Shown: positions 38,532 through 46,632 of the stretch, piece after piece
Position numbering within the stretch: position 1 is the stretch's first letter
How the letters are laid out: each line of letters starts with the position of its first letter
Assembly (NCBI RefSeq): GCF_018129405.1
Contig: NZ_JAFCLP010000024.1
Location: 38,727-102,726 of the forward strand
DNA: 64,000 bases
Origin: Bradyrhizobium iriomotense
Lineage (GTDB): Bacteria > Pseudomonadota > Alphaproteobacteria > Rhizobiales > Xanthobacteraceae
Direction of reading: 5' to 3'
Position numbers and translations under genes: made by a program
The notes under the pieces: model-generated
The model's input: the letters and a program-made list of their open reading frames with translations, nothing else
Told to the model about the DNA's origin: nothing
Databases searched by the model: none

Positions 38532-39020
38532 ATGCAGGGTGACCCAAAAGTCATCGACTATCTCAACAAGGCACTGCGTCACGAGCTGACTGCGATCAAC
38601 CAGTATTGGCTGCACTACCGCTTCCTCGACAATTGGGGCCTCCTCGACATGGCCAAGGTCTGGCGCAAGGAGTCCATCGAGGAGATGGAGCACGCCGACA
38701 AGCTCACCGCGCGCATCCTGTTCTTCGACGGCTTTCCGAACATGCAGGTGCTCGATCCCCTGCGCATCGGCCAGAACGTCAAGGAGATCATCGAGTGCGA
38801 CCTCGCCGCCGAGATGAGCGCGCGGGCACTGTATCAGGAAGCGGCCACCTACTGCCACGGCGTCAAGGACTACGTCACGCGTGACCTGTTCGAGAAGCTG
38901 ATGAGCGACGAGGAGCACCACATCGACTTCCTCGAGACCCAGCTCGACCTGATCGGCCGCATCGGCCTCGAACTCTACACCCAGAAGCACGTCGGTGGGC
39001 TCGAGGGCGAGGGGCATTAA
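38532..39020 (+). CDS. bfr: Bacterioferritin
   Basis: A 162-residue iron-storage protein, full length for the family. Ferroxidase ligands are in place: Glu18 ([10 protein letters not shown]), Glu51 and His54 (EEMEHAD), Glu94-type ([13 protein letters not shown]) and Glu127/His130 ([11 protein letters not shown]). Met52 is the haem-bridging residue between subunits. It forms a 24-subunit shell that oxidises and stores Fe(II). GGAG precedes the ATG. An Irr-type box lies 43 bases upstream and bfd is the previous gene. Confidence 0.95.
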   Translation: MQGDPKVIDYLNKALRHELTAINQYWLHYRFLDNWGLLDMAKVWRKESIEEMEHADKLTARILFFDGFPNMQVLDPLRIGQNVKEIIECDLAAEMSARALYQEAATYCHGVKDYVTRDLFEKLMSDEEHHIDFLETQLDLIGRIGLELYTQKHVGGLEGEGH

Positions 39021-39065
39021 GCTCCGGCGCTAGCCGCACACCCCGCATCGGCCACACACTCCGGT

Positions 39066-39252
39066 GTCGTCCCGGCCTAGTGCGCAATCGCGCACGGGAG
39101 CCGGGACCCATAACCATAGGGAGTGGTTGTGGCGCGAGCTGGTAACTCCGAATTTTCGCCAAACCACTCCCTGTGGTTATCGCGACGAGCGCAAGCGCTC
39201 GCGCGGAGGTCCGGGATCAGCGCTCCGCTATGCGGCGCTTGTCCGGGACGAC
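39066..39252. repeat. Diverged GTCGTCC-type composite palindrome
   Basis: GTCGTCCCGGCC at the left and GTCCGGGACGAC at the right enclose hairpins (TGCGCAATCGCGCA, GAGCGCAAGCGCTC) and TCGCCAAACCACTCCCTG, which recalls the centre of the copies at 50596 and 51419. It fills the gap after bfr. Confidence 0.7.
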
Positions 39253-39272
39253 ACTGCGGTTGCCGCGCCCGC

Positions 39273-39875
39273 CTACAACTGCGTCTTGTAGCGCTCTTCC
39301 ACAATTTGCTGGCTCTCCGGTTCGCCGAGGCCCGTCTGGTCATGAATGACCTCGACGATGCTCGGCATCACCGAGCGCTGCACCTTGTCCGCCGACCACA
39401 GCTTCGAGCGCATCAGCGCTTTGCCGCAGTGGAAATAGACTTCGCTCACCGCAACGTTCAACACCGCGCGCGGCGGCTTGCCGAATTCTTCCATGGAGGC
39501 GAGCAGATCCGGATCGGCCGACAGGGTGCCGCGTCCGCCGACGCGCAGCGTCTCGTCGATGCCGGGGACGAAGAACAACAGGTGCACGAAGCCCGAGCCT
39601 TCGACGACATTGCGAAAACTGTCGATGCGGTTGTTGCCGGAGCGGTCGGGCATCAGTAACTGGTTGGGACCGGCGACGCGGACGAAGCCGATGCCGCCAC
39701 CGCGCGGCGAGGCGTCGACGCTCCCGTCAGTGCCCGACGTTGCGAGCACGCAGAACGGCGACATCTCGATGAACTTCTTCGCATGCGCATCGATTGCGGG
39801 CCGTGCCTTCGCAATCACACGCGGCGTCGGTTTGGCATAGATGGTGGCGAGGTCTTCGGCGCAAAGATCGGTCAA
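39273..39875 (-). CDS. Pyridoxamine-5'-phosphate oxidase-type FMN protein (MSMEG_1061-like)
   Basis: A 200-residue flavin-binding split-barrel protein. The FMN region is SPFCVLATSGTDGSVDASPR, with the ASPRG turn, and QLLMPDRSGNNRIDSFRNVV. These are typical of the MSMEG_1061-like subgroup of PPOX proteins. No membrane segment. The exact substrate of the group is not established. Confidence 0.82.
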   Translation of the reverse strand: MTDLCAEDLATIYAKPTPRVIAKARPAIDAHAKKFIEMSPFCVLATSGTDGSVDASPRGGGIGFVRVAGPNQLLMPDRSGNNRIDSFRNVVEGSGFVHLLFFVPGIDETLRVGGRGTLSADPDLLASMEEFGKPPRAVLNVAVSEVYFHCGKALMRSKLWSADKVQRSVMPSIVEVIHDQTGLGEPESQQIVEERYKTQL

Positions 39876-39949
39876 CGGCGTGCCTCCACATCAGTTCGGC
39901 GTCAAGCTACCCGATCGAGTTGCTTCCAGCCAATGAAATCCACGACGCG

Positions 39950-40294
39950 CTACACCGCATCGGCGGGCACGAAGCAGCTGATGATGATGGTGCCGCGATG
40001 GTGGACGTACCAGACCACGGCCTGGCCGACCGGATTGCCGCGATCGCGGATGATGGCGCGCTCGGGCACCGCCATCCACTGCCCCTCGATCGGCACCCAA
40101 TAGGTGCCGCCGCGCACGTCGTATTCGGTGCGATGGCCATCGGAAACGTCGCAGCAGGGCACGCCGTTCGGTGCGATCACGCTCTTGAACCAGGCGCGGA
40201 TGTCGGGCGGGACGTGATCATATTGCCCATTGTCGAACGCGAATGCGGCGCTCGTCAGCGCGGCCAGCCAGACGCACAGTACGAGCCTGTGCAT
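39950..40294 (-). CDS. Small exported hypothetical protein
   Basis: A 114-residue protein with a signal peptide (MHRLVLCVWLAALTSAAFAF). The mature domain has a CC pair (GVPCCDVSDGHRTEYDVRGG) and a late Cys (IIISCFVPADAV). The start is 40294 because GGAGGAGGAGG lies directly upstream. I do not recognise a named family, though small secreted proteins with a PCCDVSDGHR pattern occur in bradyrhizobia (recollection). Periplasmic, function unknown. Confidence 0.72.
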   Translation of the reverse strand: MHRLVLCVWLAALTSAAFAFDNGQYDHVPPDIRAWFKSVIAPNGVPCCDVSDGHRTEYDVRGGTYWVPIEGQWMAVPERAIIRDRGNPVGQAVVWYVHHRGTIIISCFVPADAV

Positions 40295-40408
40295 GCGATC
40301 CTCCTCCTCCTCGCGCATCGTTCATTTGGCGCGCGATTGTCCCGCGCGTCGATTCGTATCGTTGATGCGATTAAGCCCGAGCTGCCGGTGCATTGCATGC
40401 TCAAATAA

Positions 40409-40433
40409 TATGCGGCGCCGAGGCGCCGCATTT
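40409..40433 (-). terminator. Terminator of the alpha/beta-hydrolase gene
   Basis: Nine-base stem TGCGGCGCC/GGCGCCGCA (40411-40419, 40422-40430). On the minus strand it is followed by TATTATTTG, and it lies 40 bases after the stop of the gene ending at 40470. Confidence 0.6.
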
Positions 40434-40469
40434 GATGCATTGCGAGATGAGGGTTTTTTGCCCCGCGTC

Positions 40470-41531
40470 CTACATCGTCCGTTGCGGCGCGGTTTGCAGC
40501 AATTGCCTGATTTGCTCGCTGTAGAACTTTGCATTGCTGGTGGTGCCGTGGCCGCGCGTCTCGGTGCTGGCGGGGATCAGGTAGAGGCGGCCGTTCTTGA
40601 CGCGCTTCATCGCAGCGTCCGTGATGCCGGTCTCGGGCGGGTTGCGCTCGTCGTCGGCGGAATTGATCAGCAGCAGCGAGGCTTCGATGGCTTCGAGCTT
40701 CTCGCTCGCATTGTAGTCGTGCGAGGATTCCCACTGATAGACGAAGTCGTTGGTATCAGCCGTAATCAGCGCCGCGAGCCGTTCGTCGACGATCTTGTCG
40801 GCCTTGGCTGCTGTCGGCGCCTGCGATTGATAGGCCAGCGTGCCGCCGATGCTGGCGATGCCGTAGGCCGTGATGGCGTATTTCATCATGCGCGGCTGGC
40901 TGGCGTAGTTGCCGCCGTTGTAGTCGGGATCGTTGCGGATGGTGTCGAGCATGATCCGCCGCAGCATCCAGTTGCGCGATGCCATCTCGGTCGGCTGCGA
41001 GGCCATCGGGATCAACGCGTCCATCGCCTTCGGATATTTCTCGCCCCACAGCCAGGTGTGCATGCCGCCCATCGAATTGCCGATGACGAGTCGCAGATGC
41101 TTGACGCCGAGCCCTTCCGTCACCAGGCGATACTGCGCCTCGACCATGTCGTCGTAGTCGTATTTCGGAAAGCTCGTCTTCATGCCGTCGGAGGGCTTTG
41201 ACGATTTGCCATGACCGATGCTGTCGGGAATGATGATGTAGTATTTGGAGGCGTCGAGCGGTTGCCCGGCGCCGAACAGCTCATCGGCAAAGGAGGGCGT
41301 CAGCATGCTCGCGCCCGAGCCGCCCGTTCCGTGCAGCACCAGCACGGGCTGGCCGCTCGGCTCGCCGACGGTGGTGTAGTGCAGCTTCAGCTCCGGCATG
41401 GTTTCGCCCGTGTGGAACTTGAAATCCCTGGCGATCCAGTCGCCCTGTTTGGGGGTCGGATAATCAGCGGCCATCGCCCACGTCGAAAAGGACAGCAGAA
41501 TGCCTGCCATTGCCGCGCAAGAAGCTTTCAT
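40470..41531 (-). CDS. Exported alpha/beta-hydrolase (homoserine O-acetyltransferase-like)
   Basis: A 353-residue hydrolase with a signal peptide (AAMAGILLSFSTWAMAAD). The nucleophile elbow is VIGNSMGGMHTWLW (Ser near 155), the acid is in INSADDERNPPE and the base in TRGHGTTSNAKF. The MetX-like scaffold (VLVLHGTGGSG, IIIPDSIGHGKSS) places it near homoserine acetyltransferases. Export to the periplasm makes a biosynthetic role unlikely, so an esterase-type activity is more plausible (inference). Confidence 0.85.
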   Translation of the reverse strand: MKASCAAMAGILLSFSTWAMAADYPTPKQGDWIARDFKFHTGETMPELKLHYTTVGEPSGQPVLVLHGTGGSGASMLTPSFADELFGAGQPLDASKYYIIIPDSIGHGKSSKPSDGMKTSFPKYDYDDMVEAQYRLVTEGLGVKHLRLVIGNSMGGMHTWLWGEKYPKAMDALIPMASQPTEMASRNWMLRRIMLDTIRNDPDYNGGNYASQPRMMKYAITAYGIASIGGTLAYQSQAPTAAKADKIVDERLAALITADTNDFVYQWESSHDYNASEKLEAIEASLLLINSADDERNPPETGITDAAMKRVKNGRLYLIPASTETRGHGTTSNAKFYSEQIRQLLQTAPQRTM

Positions 41532-41659
41532 GTCTCTCTCCCCGTGCGGCTCATGCTCAGCGGCCGCCTTGCGGCGGAACTTAGCAGAAGTGCAGGGAAG
41601 GATGTAGGATTTCGCCTCCGCCGATCGTCCTTATGGAAACCCTGGGAGAGAGACGCCGC

Positions 41660-41926
41660 ATGTGCCGCAACATCAAGACGCTGTTCAACTTCGAGCCGCC
41701 GGCGACGGAGGACGAGATCCATGCCTCGGCCTTGCAGTTCGTGCGCAAGCTGTCCGGCTTCAACAAGCCGTCGCAGGCCAATGAGGCCGCCTTCGATCGC
41801 GCCGTGGCAGAGGTCTCGGAAGCCGCGCGAAAGCTCCTGACCTCGCTGCACACCCATGCCCCGGCGCGCGATCGCGAGGTCGAGGCGGAGAAGGCGAAGG
41901 AGCGTTCGCGGTTGCGGTTCGGCTAG
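41660..41926 (+). CDS. DUF2277 family protein
   Basis: An 88-residue cytoplasmic protein opening MCRNIKTLFNFEPPATEDEI, the characteristic start of DUF2277, with the later SALQFVRKLSGFNKPSQANE segment also typical. GGGAGAGAG lies upstream of the ATG at 41660; the frame extends further upstream but without the family sequence. Function unknown. Confidence 0.85.
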   Translation: MCRNIKTLFNFEPPATEDEIHASALQFVRKLSGFNKPSQANEAAFDRAVAEVSEAARKLLTSLHTHAPARDREVEAEKAKERSRLRFG

Positions 41927-42022
41927 CGGCTCCAGGGGCCTCTTCCGTGACCTGGCTCACGGTACGGGGCGTCTCACCTTGCGATGATGCCTGCCGGGGT
42001 TTTGACAGCCCGGAGCACGACC

Positions 42023-42244
42023 ATGAGCCGCCCCCTTCTTCCCCTCAAAGCAGGTGCCATCATCTTCACGCTGCTGTGGACCGCGTGGATGATGTGGTGG
42101 AGCGGCTCGTTCTCGAGTGCGAGCGTCGTGATCCTGGCCCTGTGCGGCGCAGCGGTCGGCTATCTCTGGTATCGCGCCATGCGCTGGCAGTTCGAGCGCA
42201 TGGGCATGCTGCCGCGCCGGGATGATTCTTCCCGGCCATCTTGA
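42023..42244 (+). CDS. Small two-helix membrane protein
   Basis: A 73-residue protein with two membrane segments (AGAIIFTLLWTAWMMWW, then ASVVILALCGAAVGYLWYRA) and a basic C-terminus. The start at 42023 follows CGGAGCACGACC. Unrecognised; inner-membrane location is likely. Confidence 0.65.
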   Translation: MSRPLLPLKAGAIIFTLLWTAWMMWWSGSFSSASVVILALCGAAVGYLWYRAMRWQFERMGMLPRRDDSSRPS

Positions 42245-42271
42245 TCGCTGCGTCCGGGCGCGAGCGCGCCG

Positions 42272-42790
42272 TCAGTTCTTGTTGCCGTGCTTCTTCTTTT
42301 TCTTCTTTTTCTTGTGATCGTCGGCTTCGCCGTCGTCGCCCTCGTCATCGGCGATCGGCTCACCGGTTTCCTGGACGGCAGCCTCGAGCGCCGCGCGCTC
42401 GGCGGCTTCACGCTCGCGCTGGCGGCGGCGTTCGTCCCAGGCGTCGAAGAGCTGGTCGAGCCACGGCAGCACCTGTTCGATCGACGGCAACTGGCCGGGC
42501 GGACCTTGCTCGCCGCGCGCGCCTTGCGGCCCCGCCGGTCCCTGCGGCCCGACCGGTCCCTGCGCTCCGGCAGCGCCACGCGGACCGGCTTCGCCGGGCT
42601 TGCCTTGCGGCCCGGCCTTGCCCAGGGGGCCTGCCTTTCCGACCGGTCCCGGCTTGCCCTGCGGCCCCGGCTTGCCGCGCGCGCCGTCCGGGCCCCGCTT
42701 GCCCGGATGACCCTGCGGTCCCGGCCGTCCCGGTTCGCCCTGCCGCCCACGCGGACCCGGAGGTCCCTGCCGTCCCTGATCGTCTGCCAC
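42272..42790 (-). CDS. Collagen-like triple-helix repeat protein
   Basis: A 172-residue protein. Residues 6-101 are 32 uninterrupted Gly-X-Y triplets (for example [19 protein letters not shown]), rich in Pro, Gln, Lys and Arg. Then a predicted helical segment ([20 protein letters not shown]), an acidic stretch and an eight-Lys run ending HGNKN. No signal peptide or membrane segment is visible, so export is not supported. Residues after the repeat could trimerise it. Bacterial collagens are usually surface proteins, which makes this one odd. A FixK/FNR-type box lies 82 bases upstream and is shared with the next gene. Confidence 0.85.
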   Translation of the reverse strand: MADDQGRQGPPGPRGRQGEPGRPGPQGHPGKRGPDGARGKPGPQGKPGPVGKAGPLGKAGPQGKPGEAGPRGAAGAQGPVGPQGPAGPQGARGEQGPPGQLPSIEQVLPWLDQLFDAWDERRRQREREAAERAALEAAVQETGEPIADDEGDDGEADDHKKKKKKKKHGNKN

Positions 42791-42868
42791 GCCACTGCTC
42801 CCTTGACCGGAAGCAAGCTACTTAGCGGCGTTTGACGACAGCAGCAATTCCGCCCGCGCATCGTGCTG

Positions 42869-42888
42869 CGATTGATCAACATCAATCG
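42869..42888. promoter_or_regulatory. FixK/FNR-type box between divergent genes
   Basis: CGATTGATCAACATCAATCG is a palindrome with eight-base arms; its core TTGATCAACATCAA fits the TTGAT-N4-ATCAA pattern of FNR/FixK regulators. Its centre is about 72 bases before the gene at 42950 and about 88 before the collagen-like gene, so a -41.5 position is possible for either. Low-oxygen control is inference. Confidence 0.65.
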
Positions 42889-42949
42889 ACGGGACGAGGC
42901 GGCGTGTCATTGAGCTGTGCAGGGTCATGATCATCGCGAGGAGCGATCG

Positions 42950-43219
42950 ATGCGCGCAGCATGGAAAATCTTCTGCCTGTCCGCCGCGGTCCTTGCCGCG
43001 GCCATCGTCATCGCCCAGCTGCTCGTGCCCGACATCGTGCCGATCGCCTTCGCCGAGGAGCCGCAGCCGTCATGGGCCGTCATGACGGCTTTCGTCCTTC
43101 GCGCCATCGAGCTGATGACGGCGGCGGTCGCGGTCATCGCACTTGCGATGCTGGTTGGCATGTGTGCGCGGCGCGGGCTGCGCCGCTTGTCTGGCGGCAC
43201 GGCCACGCAGGCGGACTGA
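42950..43219 (+). CDS. Small membrane protein
   Basis: An 89-residue protein with two membrane segments (IFCLSAAVLAAAIVIAQLLV and LMTAAVAVIALAMLVGMCAR). GAGGAG lies seven bases before ATG 42950. The family is not recognised. The FixK-type box 62 bases upstream suggests expression under low oxygen (inference). Confidence 0.7.
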   Translation: MRAAWKIFCLSAAVLAAAIVIAQLLVPDIVPIAFAEEPQPSWAVMTAFVLRAIELMTAAVAVIALAMLVGMCARRGLRRLSGGTATQAD

Positions 43220-43240
43220 TCGTCCGCACGCAGTTGCGCA

Positions 43241-43486
43241 CTACTCCTGACAGGTCGGCACCTCGATGCCGGAGGCGGCATAGAGCCTGATCTTGTTGCG
43301 CAGCGTGCGCACCGACAGGCCGAGCACGCGCGATGCGCGTGTGCGGTTGCCGTCGCAGCGCGCGAGCGTCTGGAGCACGAGCTCGCGCTCGACCTCGTCG
43401 ACGGTTGCGCCGATCAGCAGTGGAACGATCTGGTTAGGAGCAAGGAATTGTGCGTCCTGCGACGCCGCGACATGAACAGTGGTCAT
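43241..43486 (-). CDS. Standalone Fis-type DNA-binding protein
   Basis: An 81-residue protein whose C-terminal half is a Fis-type helix-turn-helix (ATVDEVERELVLQTLARCDG, NRTRASRVLGLSVRTLRNKI), like the last domain of NtrC/FlbD regulators. It has neither receiver nor AAA+ domain. The frame runs 41 codons upstream, but ATG 43486 after GGGGTG gives the compact form. It could be a nucleoid-type protein or a cut-down sigma-54 activator. Confidence 0.8.
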   Translation of the reverse strand: MTTVHVAASQDAQFLAPNQIVPLLIGATVDEVERELVLQTLARCDGNRTRASRVLGLSVRTLRNKIRLYAASGIEVPTCQE

Positions 43487-43694
43487 CAACACACCCCGAT
43501 CAACGCCCGCTTCCTTCGCTGGAAGCGGATCGAGAACAAACGACCCCCAGGCCGTAGAACCACGGTGGGCGGGTTTGGTTAATGAAAGGTTAATTCGGAG
43601 CGGGCGCACCAGATGACCTCAGGAATGCCGTGAAGCGGCCGCGATTGGCAGAAGATGCATGGCGATGCGGACCTATCTTTCTCAACGCCAATGG

Positions 43695-43817
43695 TGTCAT
43701 CGTCCGCCTAGTGCGCAATTGCGCACAGGGGCGGACGATCCAGTACGCCGCGGCACATCGTGGGACGTCAGACGTCTCTGGAATACTGTCATGCCCCGCC
43801 TGCGCGGGGCATGACAC
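43695..43817. repeat. CCAGTA-type composite palindrome, copy 3
   Basis: Left half GTGTCATCGTCCGCC with hairpin TGCGCAATTGCGCA, ATCCAGTA inside; right half CCCCGCCTGCGCGGGG and ATGACAC. The right half ends 25 bases from the SDR stop. Confidence 0.85.
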
Positions 43818-43841
43818 TTGTGTGTCGATGGAGTGCCCCGC

Positions 43842-44609
43842 TCACACCGTGCGATACCCGCCATCCACCATCACGATTGTTCCGGTGACGTAGGCCGACA
43901 GGTCCGAGGCGAGGAAGATCGCCGGGCCCACGATGTCCTCGGGCTTGCCGGTGCGCGCCAGCGGCGTGTGATCGACGAAGGCCTGCACCAGCGCCGGATT
44001 GGTCGCACGCACATGGACGTTGATGTTGGTCTCGATGAAGCCCGGCCCGATCGCGTTGACACGCACGCCTTCCTTGCCGAGCTCGACCGCGAGCGCCTTG
44101 GTGAAGCCGAGCACGCCGTGTTTTGAAGTGGTGTAGGCCGCCGAGCTTGGCGTGCGCAGATGCACGAAGGACTGGATCGAGCCGATATTGACGATGCGGC
44201 CCTTGTTCGCGTGCAAGGGCGGGAGGAAGGCCTGCGTCACGTTGAAGACGCCGTTGAGGTTGAGCGAGATGATGTCGTCCCAGTCCTTCGCCACCGTCTC
44301 GGTCTCGGCCGTGAAGGCGTTGCGGCGGGTGATGCCGGCATTGTTGACGAGGATCGAGACCTGCCCGACCTCGTCGGCGACCTGTTTTGCGAGCGCAAAG
44401 CAATCATCACGTCTGGTCACGTCGAGCGCGAAGCTCTCGGCCTTGCCGCCCGATTTTCGGATCTCCTGGGCGGCCTCCGCGGCCGTGTCGGCGTTGACGT
44501 CGAGCAGCACCACTTGCGCGCCCTCGCGGGCGTAGCCGGCCGCGATCGCGCGGCCGATGCCGGAACCGGCGCCCGTGACGACGGCGATGTGGTTTGCGAG
44601 CAATGCCAT
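43842..44609 (-). CDS. SDR-family oxidoreductase (FabG-like)
   Basis: A 255-residue short-chain dehydrogenase. Cofactor motif TGAGSGIGRA, structural NNAG (ILVNNAGITRRN), catalytic Ser in VNIGSIQSF and the YTTSK pair (Tyr/Lys). The C-terminus SAYVTGTIVMVDGGYRTV is typical. The Asp after the second strand (VVLLDVN) suggests NAD(H). Substrate unknown; it is a standalone gene. Confidence 0.9.
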   Translation of the reverse strand: MALLANHIAVVTGAGSGIGRAIAAGYAREGAQVVLLDVNADTAAEAAQEIRKSGGKAESFALDVTRRDDCFALAKQVADEVGQVSILVNNAGITRRNAFTAETETVAKDWDDIISLNLNGVFNVTQAFLPPLHANKGRIVNIGSIQSFVHLRTPSSAAYTTSKHGVLGFTKALAVELGKEGVRVNAIGPGFIETNINVHVRATNPALVQAFVDHTPLARTGKPEDIVGPAIFLASDLSAYVTGTIVMVDGGYRTV

Positions 44610-44720
44610 GACAATTTCCTCCCGATTTCGTTTCTAAGTTTCATGAAAGGCTAACTCGAAATTAAGGGGTCGGAAACGGCGGCCTTGGCATACTGATCTC
44701 CATTGCTAAACGTTGCGCGC

Positions 44721-45206
44721 ATGATGGAACGGCTTGAATCCTGGAAACTCGCTCTCGAACGCCTGCGGTCGGCACAGCCGGCCGACTGGGACGAGGCCGG
44801 CCGGGTCGTGGCCGAGATCGCGCGGATGAGCACGGATGCCACGCTGCGGCAGGCCGCCGAGCAGGCGCTTCCTGTGCTGCGCCAGGCCGTGGTCAATGAC
44901 GATCACAGCGTCACGCTGGCGGCCCAGCGCCGCCTCGGTGTGGTGCTCGAGGTCGTCCATGATCTCGCCGCGCCGCGCTTCGGCCGCCGCAACGCGATGC
45001 CGAAGAAGCTTTCGAGCGAGGATCGCGCCCGCAAGATGCTGGGCCTGCCGCTCGCGGTGCAGCTCACCTGCGACGACATCAACCAGGCCTACCGCCGTGC
45101 CGCCAAGGGCATGCATCCCGACCACGGCGGCACCGCGCAAGCCTTCATCGACCTCGCCGCCGCGCGCGACGTCCTGATCCATCCCGGCGCGCACAAGGAC
45201 GCGTGA
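44721..45206 (+). CDS. J-domain protein
   Basis: A 161-residue protein whose C-terminal part (about 95-155) is a J domain: MLGLPLAVQLTCDDINQAYR, then KGMHPDHGG with the HPD motif that stimulates Hsp70. The N-terminal part is helical (RLESWKLALERLRSAQPADW). It is likely to be a specialised DnaK partner. The start is uncertain: ATG at 44721 or 44724, with a TTG at 44703. No G/F or zinc region of DnaJ is present. Confidence 0.8.
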   Translation: MMERLESWKLALERLRSAQPADWDEAGRVVAEIARMSTDATLRQAAEQALPVLRQAVVNDDHSVTLAAQRRLGVVLEVVHDLAAPRFGRRNAMPKKLSSEDRARKMLGLPLAVQLTCDDINQAYRRAAKGMHPDHGGTAQAFIDLAAARDVLIHPGAHKDA

Positions 45207-45228
45207 GGAGTGACACATGTGCTATCCT

Positions 45229-45260
45229 GTAGCCCGGATGAGCGAAGCGACATCCGGGAC
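45229..45260. repeat. REP (family 2), left end of RAYT 2 unit
   Basis: A 32-base unit beginning GTAGCCCGGATGAGCG, with an internal stem CCCGGATG/CATCCGGG. It is the exact inverted copy of 45831-45862. The RAYT start is 11 bases inside. Confidence 0.93.
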
Positions 45261-45271
45261 AGGTCTAGCCG

Positions 45272-45814
45272 ATGGTTCTCTACCGAAGAAATTTTCTTCC
45301 GGGCGGCACCTATTTTTTCACGGTGACGCTTTTCGACCGCCGGTCGGGCCTCCTGATTGAGAACGTTGACGTCCTGCGTGATGCCTTTAGGGTTGTTCGG
45401 AAGGAGCGCCCGTTCGAGATCGATGCGATCGTGATCCTTCCGGATCATTTGCACGTCGTCATGAAACTCCCGCTGGATGATGCTGACTTTGCGGGTCGGT
45501 GGCGCAGGATCAAAGGCCACTTCAGCAGCGCACTGCTTCAGGCCGGTGTCAATCTGGCACGCCATGCCAACGGAGATTTGGCCCTATGGCAGCGGCGCTA
45601 TTGGGAGCACACGATTCGTGACGAAGATGATTTCGCTCGCCATATCGACTACGTTCACTTCAACCCGGTCAAGCATGGTTACGTTCGAAGCGTCCGCGAT
45701 TGGGCCCATTCGTCATTTCACCGGTACGTCCGGATGGGAGTGCTTCCGGAAGACTGGGCGGGCGACGCTGGCGGAAGTGGAGGTGCTTTCGGAGAGCGAG
45801 TAGAGGGAGACTGA
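45272..45814 (+). CDS. REP-associated tyrosine transposase (RAYT 2)
   Basis: A 180-residue Y1-HUH nuclease, related to RAYT 1 but clearly diverged. The N-terminus MVLYRRNFLPGGTYFFTVTL, the HUH motif LPDHLHVVMKL and the segment RRYWEHTIRDEDDFARHIDY followed by VHFNPVKHG are all present, so it appears intact. It fills a 634-base unit with perfect 32-base inverted REPs at both ends, unlike RAYT 1, which has a REP pair on each side. Three REP pairs of the same family lie at 48937, 49761 and 52107. The enzyme probably acts on those REPs (inference from family biology). Confidence 0.93.
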   Translation: MVLYRRNFLPGGTYFFTVTLFDRRSGLLIENVDVLRDAFRVVRKERPFEIDAIVILPDHLHVVMKLPLDDADFAGRWRRIKGHFSSALLQAGVNLARHANGDLALWQRRYWEHTIRDEDDFARHIDYVHFNPVKHGYVRSVRDWAHSSFHRYVRMGVLPEDWAGDAGGSGGAFGERVEGD

Positions 45815-45830
45815 CTTTGGGTAGGCGGAG

Positions 45831-45862
45831 GTCCCGGATGTCGCTTCGCTCATCCGGGCTAC
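45831..45862. repeat. REP (family 2), right end of RAYT 2 unit
   Basis: Exact reverse complement of 45229-45260, ending ATCCGGGCTAC. It starts 17 bases after the RAYT stop. Confidence 0.93.
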
Positions 45863-45887
45863 GGAAGCTCGGCGGGAAGCCCCGGTC

Positions 45888-46526
45888 TCAGCTCTTGCTC
45901 ACGCAGCTCGGATAGGGCGCACCTTCTCCCGCGATGATCGGGCAGAGAGCGATCGGGTTGAGATCGTTCAGGCGCGTTTGCCAGCGTTCGTCCCTGACCG
46001 GCGGCTCGTCGGTCTCGGGGCCGCGCTCGGCCCATTGGATGGTGTAATAGTCGGTGGTGCCTTTCAGCGTGATCAGCAGCGCGGTCTCGCTGTGACGGGT
46101 CGGGCCGCTGTCGATGCGGCCGCAGCCGATCACGGCAGCGAAGGCCTCGAAGCGGCCGAACGTCATGGCGCCGAGCGGCTGCGCGGCAAAGCTGTCGGGG
46201 CAGGCCGATCTGAAGCCGCCGGCGATCGTGCCGGCGAATGTTTCGGGCGATGCATCCGGCGTCAGTGTCATGCCCTTCTCGCCCGTGACCGTGATCATCT
46301 GTGTCCACTGCTCGGGCGTCTCGCCCTTGACGACGGCTTCGCGGATGTAGTGGCCGCCTTTGGTGTTCTCGAACACCACCGCGAAATTCGACGGCATCGC
46401 GAAGCTGACGAGCTGGCCGAAGATCGGCGAGATCACGCGGAAGGATTGCGGCACCTGCGCCGGCGCCGCGGAGACGAGTGCGAGCGACAAGGCGAAGATG
46501 GCTGCCGTCGTGGTGAGCGTGCGCAT
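45888..46526 (-). CDS. Exported hypothetical protein
   Basis: A 212-residue protein with a signal peptide (LTTTAAIFALSLALVSAAPA). The mature part has cysteines in AACPDSF-like SACPDSFAAQ, IGCGRIDSG, ALCPII and YPSCVSKS, fitting periplasmic disulfides. The start is 46526; the upstream frame lacks a ribosome site and the leader follows this ATG. No family is recognised. Function unknown. Confidence 0.7.
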   Translation of the reverse strand: MRTLTTTAAIFALSLALVSAAPAQVPQSFRVISPIFGQLVSFAMPSNFAVVFENTKGGHYIREAVVKGETPEQWTQMITVTGEKGMTLTPDASPETFAGTIAGGFRSACPDSFAAQPLGAMTFGRFEAFAAVIGCGRIDSGPTRHSETALLITLKGTTDYYTIQWAERGPETDEPPVRDERWQTRLNDLNPIALCPIIAGEGAPYPSCVSKS

Positions 46527-46574
46527 CGATTGATCCCGCCAGGACTGAATAGAAACGCTGGATGGAAACGCGAA

Positions 46575-46607
46575 CGGGCAAGGATGCTGGCATCGCATCC
46601 TTGCCCG
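46575..46607. terminator. Strong hairpin between two exported-protein genes
   Basis: A perfect 13-base stem CGGGCAAGGATGC/GCATCCTTGCCCG around TGGCATC. It lies after the stop of the gene ending at 46633 (minus strand) and before the start at 46526. No good T-run follows, so it may be a processing or attenuation hairpin instead. Confidence 0.5.
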
Positions 46608-46632
46608 GCCCTTGTCGTCCGCCGATCGAATC

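Noticed and set aside
42287-42835. Plus-strand hydrophobic frame opposite the collagen-like gene
   Set aside because: It begins with apparent membrane sequence, but this is only the complement of the Lys/Asp-rich tail; the Gly-X-Y repeat on the minus strand is the real signal.
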